Assembly (NCBI GenBank): GCA_000499405.2
Contig: HG738139.1
Coordinates: forward strand, 10,378,616-10,442,615
Direction: 5' to 3'
Length of the DNA: 64,000 nucleotides
DNA from: Onchocerca volvulus
Lineage: Eukaryota; Nematoda; Chromadorea; Rhabditida; Onchocercidae
In this document: positions 37,456-50,938 of the stretch, piece after piece
Layout of the letters: the number at the start of each line of letters is the position of its first letter
Position numbering within the stretch: position 1 is the stretch's first letter
Translations under genes and position numbers: made by a program
The notes under the pieces: generated by a model
What the model was told of the DNA's origin: nothing
Seen by the model: only the letters and a program-made list of their open reading frames with translations
The model's database searches: none

Positions 37456-39812
37456 AAATTTTCCTTCCAATAAACTATAAAAATTAGCAAATAATATCTG
37501 ACTTTTGCAAAACCATCTTTTCTTTTTTTAAAAAAAAATAACGATAGAAATATCAGCTAAAAGCCATAAAATTAAAAAAATGAAAAGTTTTTTTTAATAT
37601 ATAGTCAGTACCCTATCAAATAGAAGAATTGAAAAGTTGAATTTTCAGAGAAGATTGACAAGATAATATGAATAATGCAAGCAAAAAATATCTAATATTC
37701 TCTTGAAACGACAAAACATTAATAAGCAAACACTAAATATTTTGATTATACATGAATAGTCCATTTCCTATTTTAAAATTATTTCAGTATTATTCACTTT
37801 CAATTACCATTTTATATAAATGCTGCATCTTTCAGTTACATAATCAATCCACAGACAGTTTAATCAATGATCAAAAAGGATTGATCTATGGTCAAAAGAT
37901 TAATTTATTGATCTGTACCAGAGATATTGATTTCAGTTACTAATCGTTTAAAATGCGAAGAAATGCTTGATTCATATTCAACGAATTTCCTAGTATTTAT
38001 TAGTTTCATCAGATTTAATTCTGTATGTAAATTAAGTAATAACAGCCAGTCTCACTAAGTCTTGTGATTTTTGTCTATGCATAATTTAAAACATCATGTA
38101 TAAATTGAAACACACTGTTAAAATTCCCATTTACCTTGGATTCAGCTTCTTGAAATCTATCGAGAGTCTTCGAGTCAGTTTTATTAATGTCCTATACCTA
38201 ATTTTAATGTTAGATACCTCAGTCAAATTAAGCTAAAATGAATAAACACTAGAAAATAATTTAACAAAACGATTGATACATAACAATTCATATCCCCTTT
38301 TAATTCTCATAATTTAAAAAAATTTAGATTGCAAGTTCACCAAAAGAAAAATAAATTGAAAAAAAAATAACAGAAAAAGAATATATATTCTGCAGGTTTA
38401 ATCCCATAGATCAAAACATGACATTTTGAATGAAAATATCAAGGAAAACCTAATGGTTTCAGATTACAAATGGATAGTTTGTAAGAGAAATATTAAATAC
38501 ATCATAATTTTTTTATTCAACACGTATTATAATTTTACAAAATTATTCAAAACATGAAGTAGTACAAAAAACAAACATGATCAGTGAGGCAAAAGAGGAA
38601 CAAGCCAAGAAGAAAAACAGGTGAATACCAAGTCAAAAACTCAAATATATACTTCGCCATTTAAACAATTTCTTGCAGCGTAAACAAAAAAGGACCTTTA
38701 AGTGATGGAAAAGGAAACAGTAACAGCGATAGAAAAATATAAAGTAATGAAAATGAAGAGATATATTTGAACTCTCTCTCCCTTTTTGGCAATAGCCATA
38801 TTAAGGAGCTGGCATATCCGCCTAATGACTCCTTTTCTATTAAGGAATAAATTACATCCCAAATTATAATCAGGAAAATTTTTGTGGGACATTATCATCG
38901 TGAAAATTAAGAATCGCTGATACTGCTACCAGGTCCAACTTTCCGGCTTTTACGAAGCAAGAAATAATTGATTTTCTATCTAGTCATGGCATATATTTTG
39001 AGTTAATGACATGTATAATATAGAAATTTCTGCAATTTTGTTCCTTAATTCCTCAATTCAAAATAAAACAACAAGAGAGTAATAATATTTCCCAGATAAT
39101 ATTATACGGCGATACTACAGTTATGAAAACTAAGTACAAAGAGAAACACATCTCTTAGCTGTGAAAGATTAAGAATTAAAATATCAAACTTGCAAACATA
39201 TTATTTGTCAACAAAGATAAAAACTGACCCCAGATCGAATTATTATCAAAATTTCAAAAGACTGATATGAAATTTGGGGAGATGTGAAAGTTAAAATAAC
39301 TGAAACTGGTAATATTCAAATTTCTGCATTATAAAATAATCTGAATTAAAATATATACTTCTTCAATAATTAATAACTTTCTATTAAAGGTAATTGTAAA
39401 GAATTGCCTATTTTAACTGGACTAAAATACTTTTTTCACAGACACTTGCTTCATGAGCAGAATAAGTAAAAATAAAACAACAATGAGAACATAATGTGTA
39501 ATATATTCAGCATATTTTATAACTCAGTAACTACTTTCAGTATTCATAGCGATTAATAGATCTAAACGACTGAATAAACACCAAAAATTCATAAATAGAA
39601 TAGCTTATATTTTAAAAATGTTTGAGAAATTATTATAGGATATTAAAAGAAATTTCCTAGAAAAACTAATAAATCATTAACGAAAAAAAAAAAAAAATTT
39701 CACTTCATCATAAAAGATGCTATACATGGCAGAAATTGATATGAAATTTCATAGTATGCCAAAAATTATGACCCGAAATTTTCCGAAATAAAGCTTTTAT
39801 AAAATATAGCCA
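37456..39812. other. spacer between nxf-1 and mxl-2 with a possible extra exon
   Basis: Contains an acceptor-like site 19 bases before the mxl-2 ATG (TTTTTATAG) and an exon-like minus-strand block at 38135-38197 (acceptor AAATTAG or TATAG, donor AAG|GTAAAT) whose frame joins mxl-2 without a stop; it may be a 5' UTR or N-terminal exon. At 38700-39000 several frames on both strands are open in a less AT-rich patch; I could not choose one and call no gene. Confidence 0.4.
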
Positions 39813-42800
39813 TTACTGGAAAGCTTCAGCCGGAATCTTATCACGTACAGCCAAAAATGCTCGCCCCGCGGCCTAAAATACCAAAATGATATTACTGTGT
39901 CAAGTAGAGAAATTATCAAGAATTTAGTTTTCTCAGAAACAAATACCTGACTTTGTTCTATGTGCATTCATATCACACAAAGTCTGGATTTGTATTGAGA
40001 AAATGAATTCTCAACAAATTAATTTTCCGACATTAGTTGAAATTTTCAATGTATCCATTCGATTTTGGAACTGAAAAGAAAAGAAAAAAAACATATTAAA
40101 ACAAACTTCATAATTCCAATTTTGATCAATCAAACATTTCTTAGACCATTCCGGTTTCATTCTACTTTCCCGACAAAATGCCTCAACCATCTGTTGTTGC
40201 ATTTGTACGTCACCTGCTGCAGCGCGCTCTTCTGGTGTCGGTTCCTGCTGTTGAGAAACTAATACAGCGGGACTTTGAACATTATCACCTATCGACATTC
40301 CACTCATTGCATCTATTGTTGCAACTGCAGATTCTGGAGGTATCTAAAAGAATTTTCATAGAAATGTTTTCTTTGTAATCTATTGATCACTCATGGATGC
40401 ATACACAACTTCGAAAAAACTCTTTCTTCATTTCATATCATATCAAGAAAAGATGTAAGAATAAAAATTTCGTTATGAGATGAAAAAAGATCAAACTTTT
40501 AAGGAATTTGTAATCATCGATTTATAACGCTGTATTCGTTCCATAAATACTCCACTAACAAACAGCATATCGTTGACAACCGCTATTTTTCTGAATGATA
40601 AGTGATTAACTTCCTGATCGATACGGAAAAAACTGCGGAACAAGAAGTTTTCGAAATAAAGTGATTTGAGAACCAAACAGAAAAACGACTAATACTAATA
40701 AAAATAAACTAACTCTTAATTGCAATTCTACAAAACTTTATTGTAGCTAGACGTTCATCAATAATCAGAGCACAATTCACCTACTTATAATCAGTAACTT
40801 ATCAACAACTTTTCATTATATTCACATTACCATCTATCAAAAAATATAAATGTCTAAAAAAACAATTGAAACTTACCCGTCACCTTTGTTCACAACAACA
40901 AAATTACGACAAAAGAATCTGAGTTCGTCGTCATCTCCTACTTTCTCCAGACCATCACGAAAAAAACCTTCCACGGCAAAACACATATGCTTGTCCTAAC
41001 AATTGTTGTTTGCAAAAATAAGAGGAGTTAGAAAACAAGAAAATCCATGCAAGGATACCTATTATACCTCCCGCTAATAATAAATAAAAATAAAATTTCC
41101 TGAATTGAATGAATCTAATAAAAAATTTCTGATGCGCTGACTGGTGTGAATAATAAACCCTTACACTATTCTAGAATAAATATTATATTTTTCAGAGCTG
41201 ATTTTCAATAATACCATTATTGGATGACAACTGACATTATGCAATAGCAAAAGTATTTCAGTAATTCACTAGATCTTAAACCAATCCTAAGACTATTTCG
41301 GCTGTGATTAAAATTATTAAACTTACAGTTATTAATGAAACATCAACCAAAAATGTATCCATCAAATGTTTGGTGACTGGAAGTTTCCGGAGAGCAACAA
41401 TAATATCCATAGCTCCTTTATATATTACTTTTTCTCGAAAACGTTCCCATCTTTCCATGCATTTGATATTGTGTGATGTTTTGCGGTATGTACTATATAG
41501 GCTATAATGATATGCTGTATTAAGATATTTGTTTTCGCCATTTTTTCACAAATAAATAATTTGCATCTTAAATCTTCATTTATCAAACATAATGATTACA
41601 GAAAAGTTTCCAATACTGGTACATACGACATAAGGTAGAATCCTGAAGACTCAATAATCCTCAAAGCACATCATTTATCATTAAAAGATGGCCATCTAAG
41701 CTACTGCCAATATCGCAGATTTTAGCAATAAAGCGGAAAGATAATAATCTAAATAAAATGAAAAACAGTACAATGAATTGGTATTAACCTTGGATTAAAA
41801 TAGGGCTTCCTTTCATTTGCATCCGTCAAATTTTCCGCACACATTGTAAATGTAGCCTAAAATTGAAAATTGGTAAAGTATTCATTCAGTTAAGAAAATT
41901 TATGACTAATTCGCATGATTTTAGCAATATCAGACAGCCTGTTAGCATCAGAAATATTATAAGTAATTAAAAGAATGATACATAAAACCATAAAAAATAT
42001 CATTTTTCAGAAATATTTTTCGGCGCTAATATCAATGTCGCATTTTACAAAGTATAAATGTGACATTTTCATCGTAAGCATTAATTAGAATGAAAGAAAA
42101 CTGACATTTTCATCGTAAGCATTAATTAGATTTTTCCTGTTGTTAACATCCGGATCATCATATGATGTCATAAATTCGATAATGAATGCTTCGATAAGAG
42201 CGCGGTGATCATCGGTGCCATAAAAGCTCGGCTGAAATTTGGAATTTTACAAATCAACTATTAATCAGGAAGATCTTAACATTAGATCTTCCTGATTAGT
42301 AACTGGTTTGTAAAATTTATTTCTGTGCTCTACTAGATCAGCACAGCTAAGAATCTTCAAATAATTTTATATGTAACCATTTTATAATTACCATATATTG
42401 GTCATGTTGATGCAGAAAGCTTTGAGTAAAGAAAATATTTACCTTAAACAGTGGTAATTTCGCATTTTCATCCAAATCTGGTACTGCATCCGAAGCAGAT
42501 CGCTGGACCGGAATGCCATCCTGAAAATATCTATAATAAAGCAAAGAAAAAGAATAACTGACTCATACTGCAAATTTTCTTTTAGATTATTTTTTATATT
42601 ACAAATCAGATAATTCTTCTATAAACATTTACTGTATGACTCTGCCGAATAAAAATATATCAAATGTAAAACAGTAATTTTAAAATATTTGACATCAGGT
42701 AGCAACTCTAATCTAAACATAAAACAATGCAATAAATGAGATTCATGAATGAAAAAAATTTACCAGCATAGTCACTTTCGGGAAGACACGATGAATAGCG

Positions 42801-45800
42801 CTGTAATCGAGAGAATATTCTTATATTATGTAAGGTATGCATATGTACAACAAATGTCCATTCACCATATATGAAATGAAACATGAGAACAAGAAAATTT
42901 CTACGTGGAAATGAATTTTTAATAATTAAATAACTCTCATTTCATTGGCGAATTAGGCGCGTATTAGTATGACCATCGTACATGTGGTCGCTTGAAACAC
43001 TGCTAAGAACGAAAAGGAAAACTCAGAGTATGCAACTGTTGACCTTAAGTAAGCTTCTGCTGTAGTATATGAACCACATAACGGATTGTTTTCAAAATAT
43101 AATGTCTCAACTGGCCATCCTTTCAACTTCTCCAATTCCGATTCCTTGTCGATCTGAATTGGCATAGAACTAATTTTTTACTTCAGTATTCGTGCTAAAT
43201 CGCTCTTGGCGTAATTGCACTGCATCTAATATTTAAAAGATCAAACCCTAACAAATGAAAAATCACAAGATTATTCACTACTAGTGACTTTTGATGAATT
43301 AAAAAAAAAAAAAGGTAAAAAACAAGACCGAATTAAACAAAATATTGAGTACCTGATTGGCTGATAAATCCAACGTTTTTACATTTTTGATGCGATAAAG
43401 AAGACATGCAAAGAAATCCAAGAAGCGCAGGCGATTTCCCTGAAAATCCACTTTAATTAATAGAAAAAAAAAAATATAATAATCAACTCCGACTTATCCT
43501 TCTATCTTATCACTATGCTCGTCCGATCTCTTACAGAATATGATCCGGAAATTGCTATTTTTTAATATCATTCAATTTCTATCCTAAATAAACACTCAGA
43601 AATGAAATAAGACAACCTTCATGCTTAAGGCTGTTACACTTCCATAATGTTGATCGATCAAGTCAACAACTGCCATCATAATATTGTTACGAGTTAAAGA
43701 AAGATGTAAACTTCTCGAACGGAACACTAAAATGTTCAAATCAATAGCAATGAAGTTATCCGAGGATAAAAGAATAAAATTTTGAATTATCTTTTTCTGG
43801 AATGTCTAATGAATAGACGGATTTTTAATACCTTCCCTAACTCTGCCTAGAAAACACTTCGTGATCCATTACATTATCTATCATATCTATCATACCGTCA
43901 TTAAATTTTATTCTATCTGATGATTTTATACAATAAGAATTTATATTATTGATTCGATAAGGAAAAATTATCATTTTTGAAAACCAAAAATAAATAAACC
44001 GTTAAACAAATCGAAAATACAACAAGGAATTATGTAGACTTATTTCATCTACTCCTAGACAAATCCAGACAATACCACGAACTATTCTAATTTACGAAAT
44101 AATTAACTCACGAATCAAATAAAGCTAACAACAATTTAATAAGGACGTATTGTTCTTATAAAAGTTATTAGACCGAGTGAAAGAATAAATATCAACTTAC
44201 ATTCATCTAAACCGAATTCACTCAAATCAAGTGCATGCGTTTCCGCATTATAACGTTTCTTCAAACATTCCTAAAACGACATACATTACTTTCAATTTTT
44301 CCCTCAGATCAAGAATTTATCGAAAACAGCTAAGGTTTTGATAGTCAGCAAAACAAAAGCTGAAAATTTTAGAACCTATAAATAATAAAAATACTGATTT
44401 CTCTACTTAAACCATTACGATGTCCACTAATGATATAATACAAACCGCAATTAAATCTCTTTCATTCATTGATATTGTTGCAAAACCGGCTGATACACGT
44501 GATAACAGAAAAGTAATTGGCGCATTTGTATTCGGATCTCGGACACGCCTTGATATTGCATGGATTGCCGCAGCTGTCTGAATAATATTATTAATTAAAA
44601 TCTCAAAACAAAATAGAGATTTTTATGCAATAGTCTTTCCGAAAGTCTTTAAACTCAAGCAATGTTGTATTTATTAATTCAAACAGAAATCAAAAAATGC
44701 ACGGTTTCTGCAGCGAAGCAATCCAATGTTGAGACAGACTGCAGCAAATTAAAATAAGATCTGCTTGTGCTGCAACACTATTTCGAAGCAACTTTGCGCT
44801 CAGATCTTCCTTGTACCAAAAATATCAGATGGATAACAAAAGTTAATTAAGAAAAGAAATTGTCAATAAATGATTTGATTTACGTCATCATTCTCAACGA
44901 AAAATGTTATGTCGCCTCGATCCACTCTGAACAGCAAAGGTTTTACATCATCAATATATTGTCCGATTGATCGCATAATAAAATCCTTTCCAATTGCAGC
45001 ACCTCTTACAACCTGAAACGAAGTAAATGCAGCCTCATTTTTTTTTCTAATTCTAGATTTTAAAATACAAGTTATTCGTGAGATATATACCTTAATTTGA
45101 TTCATAACAACCGCAGTAGTGGTCGCACTACCACCGGCACCACGTTGCAATTGCCTATCACGTCTGTTATCAAGATGAACTTTTAATGATACGCGATCTC
45201 TTCCACCACCTGAAAAATCCATAGCAACAGCCAGTAAAAATTTCAATCCGTTTCATTAACTTCAGAAAAAGATTCTTGGCTATGTGATAAAAAAAATCTA
45301 CAAAAATTGCAATGATTTAAAATCATACCTTTTCCTGAACCTCTTCCACCTCGTCCATATCCGCCACCAATGTTTCGTCCTTGCATTCTGAGGAGACGTG
45401 GATCAAGTTCCTAAATGAGAAAAATAATTATAAAGAACTTTGAAAATTTTGTGCAGGTAATTAATCTTGCTATTTCAAATTTACAACTTTACAAATTATT
45501 TCGGTTCCTTTTGGATAATGATAATTTTAAAAGCTCTGCGTAGCAAAATGATGGAAAGTGTTTTCAAGCGAAAAAGACTATTTCAACAATTCCAAATAAA
45601 ACAGTTAAATAAACAAAAAAAAAAAAAAAAAGAAAAGAAAAAGATAAGAAAAAAATAATGACATAATCTCACAAACGATTGTTAATGCTGATTAAAAAAA
45701 ATCACTCAGATTGTTTCATCATATAGCAATATATTTAGTAGTTATGATTTTAATTCACGACAGATATGAATAAATAAAAAATCGTAGAATGGCTCAGAGG

Positions 45801-46000
45801 ACCAAATGTCGAACTATCCAGATCAATCTATTTCTTGAGAAAATTTGATGAATTCCCATATACAAACTCAAAGATAAACTCACTTTTCCATCGTCATCAT
45901 CATCATCAAATCTCGGTGCTAAATCGCTATCATAATAGATAAGCTTTTTCATAGTCATTTTCTTGGCATCCCATTTTTGATGACCGCTTCGTCGATTCAT
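39813..46000 (-). CDS. nxf-1: nuclear RNA export factor NXF1/TAP, complete, 663 aa, 18 exons
   Basis: Exons: 46000-45884, 45410-45329, 45209-45091, 45012-44884, 44577-44446, 44270-44201, 43726-43617, 43439-43353, 43153-43044, 42800-42764, 42520-42443, 42231-42106, 41856-41789, 41501-41327, 40995-40877, 40632-40497, 40343-40107, 39872-39813; all phases agree. NXF1 with NXT1/p15 carries bulk mRNA through nuclear pores. Order of parts: basic, Gly/Arg-rich N-terminus (GGGYGRGGRG, about 50-66); RNA-binding domain about 107-190 with FFVEND; leucine-rich repeats about 195-330 (LSLTRNNI, LDLSANQ, LYFENNPLC); NTF2-like domain about 358-560 (SFYGTDDH, LPVTKHLMDTFLVDVS, VVNDMLFVSGV); UBA-like TAP-C domain at the end (MVEAFCRESRMKPEWSKKCL, NWNYE, AGRAF). 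Human NXF1 is about 619 residues. A trans-splice-like CTCATATAG lies four bases before the ATG. Confidence 0.93.
42061..42130. repeat. 29-bp direct repeat duplicating an nxf-1 exon/intron boundary
   Basis: The 29-base text at 42061-42089 (TGACATTTTCATCGTAAGCA then TTAATTAGA) recurs at 42102-42130. The second copy spans the 3' end of nxf-1 exon 12 (42231-42106) and its donor; the first is in the intron and carries a copy of the same boundary. Confidence 0.9.
42262..42298. repeat. perfect 15-bp inverted repeat, 7-nt loop, in an nxf-1 intron
   Basis: TAATCAGGAAGATCT (42262-42276), loop TAACATT, AGATCTTCCTGATTA (42284-42298). It lies in the intron between exons 42520-42443 and 42231-42106, about 30 bases before the acceptor of the latter. 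Confidence 0.9.
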
Positions 46001-46493
46001 ATTGCTATATGAGGTGAAAACGATTAATTTAAAAGGAAAAGAAAAATTTTTACTAATACGAGACTTCAAATAACCGATTCTCATTTTCGGAGAAAACAAA
46101 TACGAGTTAGATAAGGAAGCAAGTTAACTTCGAAACATGTTTTACGACCATAATTCATCTAGGATAAAAGCTGCACTAAATCTTTTATATGTGCAGTATT
46201 TTGCAGTTCCCTTAAGATTAATAAATAGAAAGCTATGCAATTTTAAAGCACGAAAACACATATATTCCAAAAAACTTTCACTACGCCGAAGAAATACTAC
46301 TTCTACTATTATTACTAATTTGCACAATTTTTACATTTCCGAAAGAAGCTCATGTGTTTGCAAAAGGATTCATGACGTATATATCCTGCGAAAAAAACCA
46401 ATACATGTTTTCTATAGCATCACATCTTTTTTTTGTTCTTTTCAATCTTCAACTCTTGCTTTTATTATTTCCTAACTGCATCAAGAATTCATA

Positions 46494-46780
46494 TTAGGAT
46501 TTCAATTTTCTAAAGAATTACATATTAGCATTTCAGTTTTCTGACCTATCCGATTAATACCTCAATTCGCTAATGACCTGCCAAGTTAGCATCTCAACCT
46601 TTTAATAATCGACTATATTATCATCTTTGTCTCCTACTAACTTGCCAAGTCAACCAATTCTCTAACAACCCCCAAATAGCATCTCACTTCTCTAACAACC
46701 AACAAATAACACCTCACTTCCCTAATGAATAGTTCACCCTTGACTTTTAACACCTCATTTCCCCAATAAACCGCCAGAAC
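46494..46780. repeat. degenerate tandem array, about 9 units of 27-41 bp
   Basis: Successive units share a head TTAGCATCTCA/TTAACACCTCA followed by a TTCTCTAA-like core: for example starts at TTAGGATTTCAATTTTCTAA, TTAGCATTTCAGTTTTCTGA, TAGCATCTCACTTCTCTAAC and TAACACCTCACTTCCCTAAT. Spacing is mostly 29-32 bases with one longer unit. On the minus strand it encodes the repeat REVRCYL, which is why an ORF appears there. Confidence 0.65.
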
Positions 46781-49735
46781 AGCACCAACAAAACACAACC
46801 TCACGTGACCGCACTCAAGAACACTTGCTACCCATTCCTCAGCCATTCGGCTCAAATCTGACTAGGTTGGTCCATGAAAAATAAACTTTCGCATTATGCA
46901 ATTCATCATTCCACATGAAGTTAGGAAACGGAAATTAAGTTTAATTTGCGTGTAATTTATTGTACGGACCTTCGTGCTCGTCCGATATCATATGTTGTTC
47001 AGTAAATTATTCATAAAATTCTCCTTTATTTAGCGATTAATGAATGAATGGATGAACAGAACTTCAATTTGAATTTGAATGGTAAAAACTTATTACAATG
47101 CTAAATTATGCGCATATGTTCAGTGTCGATTAAACATATCATATTAACGCCCAAATTATTCGGTATATTGCAGTCGTAACGTTATTTAAAATAATATCAA
47201 TCATATAGCTTTATTCATCGCTGATCAATGTTCACTAAATCAATAAATTGGCAGCTAATAGTTGATTAATTGATTGATTGACTGAATTATCCAATTGAAT
47301 TCTTGGCAATGATCACAGATTAACTTTTCTGATTCATTATTTGAGAAAAAAAAAATTTGTCTTTTTTGAAATCTTTTTTCTGTCATCGGACTTTTCAATA
47401 GTAATTAACAATACAGAATAAGATACTTTACAAGAAAACACTTATCATAATCACATTTGTCTGTATTTTTATTTGCAATAAAATTTTCATGGGAATGTTA
47501 AATTTTTTGTCAAAACGAATGAATTAGGACAATTAAAAATGAATAACTATATATCGTTTAATTTATCAATATATATATAGAATTTATTTAATGTTTCATA
47601 GTCAATAAAAAAGGAAAAATGTTAAATTGAAGAATAAACACTATGTTTAATATAGCTAAATCATTACCAATTGTCTGTAAGGTTTGATTGTTGCGTCGGA
47701 ATACACGAAATATGCTAATTTCGAATTTTTTCTGTATATTTCATATCTATTAGTGTATTTTATATTTTTTCCATAAAAGAATTTGTCACTTTTTCTTCAT
47801 ATTGATCTGTCCAACAAAGCGTAAGATAATAGTATCAAAATCATATAATGTGACACACAAAATATACTTTAAAATTCTTAAAACAATTAAGGATTGATCA
47901 TGCTATTTAGACTTCAAACGAGTGTAGTAGGAAATGAGAAATTTTTTGAGGAGTTCTTTTTTTTGAATAAATTATCATTCTTAGAATTGTCAGTGAACTG
48001 TGAATGAACATATGTAAGAAAAAAATATTAAAATAGACTACCGAAACAAATCAAATTTATCTTACTTAAACTATTTAAAAATTTGGCAATAGAGATTCTT
48101 TTTTCAAATTGTTACTAAAATGAAAGTATAAGATTTTTCTTTAAAAAAATTTCATTCAAAAAAAATTTTGGAATAAAATAAATATAATTGAGGTTATGAA
48201 ATTATCAATGATAATAGATCAATTCATGATAATAAAGTATCATCAGTCTCAAAAAAGGAAAGATTATTATCAAAAAATCTACTACCATTTTACTCAAAGT
48301 TTTTAATTATTTCAGTAATACAATAAGCGTAAAAGGCGAGTAAAATCCTCGTTATTATTATTGTAATAACATTGAATTGATTTACTAAACGAATTTCTTT
48401 GCTGTCAACAAGTATGTTTGTTGTTGTATGTTTTTGTTGTATGTTGTACCTAATGTAAATAAGACTAATACTGGAATAATTACTAAACTACAAAATAATA
48501 TAAAAAAAAAAACAGAAATTGATTGAGTTATCAAGTGGTCGATGTTGCTAACAATAAAATTCATTAAATATTCATAATTTTTTCTTTTTGTTAAGTTCAG
48601 TCCTTTTGGGCTGTTTCGTAGCAGATGTTAATGATTTATTGCCGTACTATCCGTAATGACATATGGTTAATATTGCATTGGTACTTATGCTGTCCGGGTT
48701 ATATCTAATTGAAAATATTATGAATTTGAGCAGCATTAAGTTTTCTGTTATAATGACAAGAACAAACGATCTTAATTATCGAGAAATATAATTGCCGATT
48801 CTTATTATAGATGGAGTTCGATTTATCAAAGCATACTTCGTTCATTCTCTTCGAATGACATAAATATTCCGATCGAATTTTAAGTAACATCATGGATTTG
48901 ATTTTGTGGATTTTCGGATGGCTTATTGAAATCGGAAAGAGATGCTGGAAGTGTTAGAAATGACAGTATTTCAGAAGTCGATTCATTCGGATTCACATGG
49001 AATGAGAAAGATCGATCAATATTATTTCAAACTGATGGTGGAAAAGTGAAATTTCTGTAAATTTGATGAACAAATTCCTTCAAAATTGCACCATCAAGAT
49101 TGTTGTTCATAGAGCGAAGTGAAATTGCATTTTAAATGCGATGGATTCTTGGAAATTTTTTGAGCGAGAAATTCTTGCATGATGAGTAAAAACATCTGTC
49201 ATCAGTTTTTTGTTTCCACCAAAATTCCACCTATTTCACATGAATGTAAATTGAAATTGTTTGTCTCCGAAGTGTGAAAATTAAAACATCATAAATCGAA
49301 GCATCAGAGACCAGAGTGTCATTAACTAAACTATTATAAATCAGGATAACATGAATTTATAAATTAATGAAAATATTTATTGGTTTTTATGTTTGTTTTA
49401 GAAAATCCGGTGATGTTTGTTGTCGTGTATACAAGTAAAATTATAACTAATAACGAAGCATTTTTTGAATGCGAAATCGAAAATTGATAATTCTTAGACA
49501 TTATGACGCAAATGGATGAAATGAGTAAAATTTTGCAAATTTTGAAATGATGAAATTTATAAGAAAAAACATAGTCATTTTCGACTTCTTACAAAAGGAT
49601 AGATTATACATTTGAAATTATCTTAATCACACAGTTTAATGAGATGCATTCCACTGCAATGCTTCGAGGGCAACTTGAAATAAGTACTGTTTAAATAATT
49701 AATAGTTGAGATTTAAAAGTTAAGTTTGGTTCAAC

Positions 49736-49768
<33 letters not shown>

Positions 49769-50938
49769 ATTGATTACAGGCAAAATGCATATTCAAACTT
49801 CTAGTATTTGAAAGAAAAGAAAAAGGAATATTAATGATGAAAACAAAAAATTGTCTTTACGAGATTTTCACCATTATCATAACAAGCATTGGCATTGTTA
49901 TGAAAGATCTTGAAGTAATCATTTTTCCCCCAATCATATACACAATGATTACAGGCATGACCCGGTACAGCTACTATTGCAAGGAAAGATTCTGTTGGAA
50001 GGACAATTGATATGTTATCAGAAATTTTGGTTTACTTGTTTTCACTGATGAATTTACATGTGAAAAACGCGTGAATCCTTTTGCTAGTCATGTGAAGCGA
50101 CAAATAGAAATTTTTATGATACGTACAGTGCAGTCTAAAATTGCTGCAGATTTAACAAAATTCATCGCTAAAAAATATTTGTTTCGAATTATACCACATT
50201 TGAATAGAATATAAGTTGTTTTTCCAATTTGTTTCTTTTAAAGAGAGATAAAATTGACCGAAATGTTGTTAATGTTATTCCATGGATTTAATGTTATCTC
50301 ATAAATTTAATGTCATAAATTTAATGTTATTAATATTATCTCATATATTTTGATTTTCGTTTCTGCAAAGCAATTAGCAAGTGGCTCAAATCAGCAAAAT
50401 ATTAAGAATTTTGAAAAATCGAATTATCAATTCTTTCCCATCAAACCTTAGAAGTCATAACATCAAGATTCATCAAACTTTACTTCATTCATTAAAATAT
50501 ATTTTTGTATTTAATGTCAAAATAAAAATTTAAATACAAATGTATTTTAATGAATGAAAATTAAACAATTCCGGAAACGTACCGCAACGATGAAATGCGC
50601 ATTCTTCACGTCATTATTAGTATTTTCTATTTTTTGCACACCGACGTTGACGTTGTAGCCGAAAATTTTTGAAGCAATTTACAAGGAATGTACCGCTCTG
50701 TTAGGAATAATTCTTACCAATTTATTTGACTTGGAAGAGTGAAAAATGTTTTTTTATATTTAGCTCTCAATCAAAACATAATTTATACAAATAAAAATGT
50801 AAATGTGAAAATATTGTTACCATACAACGTTTCAAGCTTCTCACCAATTGATTTGAAATTTTGGTACAACATTGCATTTAAATAAGCACGCATTTCCATA
50901 TAGATATGCCTAATTTTTTTTTTCATCTCCGTAAGGAC

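Noticed and set aside
38698..39050. Open frames on both strands (minus MIMSHKNFPDYN..., plus NFPAFTKQEIIDFLSS...)
   Set aside because: Several conflicting frames look coding-like in one less AT-rich patch and none has matched splice sites, so I could not support any.
40065..40378. Plus-strand ORFs over the 3' end of nxf-1
   Set aside because: Antisense shadows of nxf-1 exon 17.
46137..46475. 112-codon plus-strand ORF next to the nxf-1 start
   Set aside because: No acceptor, unremarkable composition, overlapped by an open frame on the other strand; may be chance in the nxf-1 upstream region.
46637..46855. 72-codon minus-strand ORF with repeated REVRCYL
   Set aside because: It is the translation of the degenerate tandem array and has no independent support.
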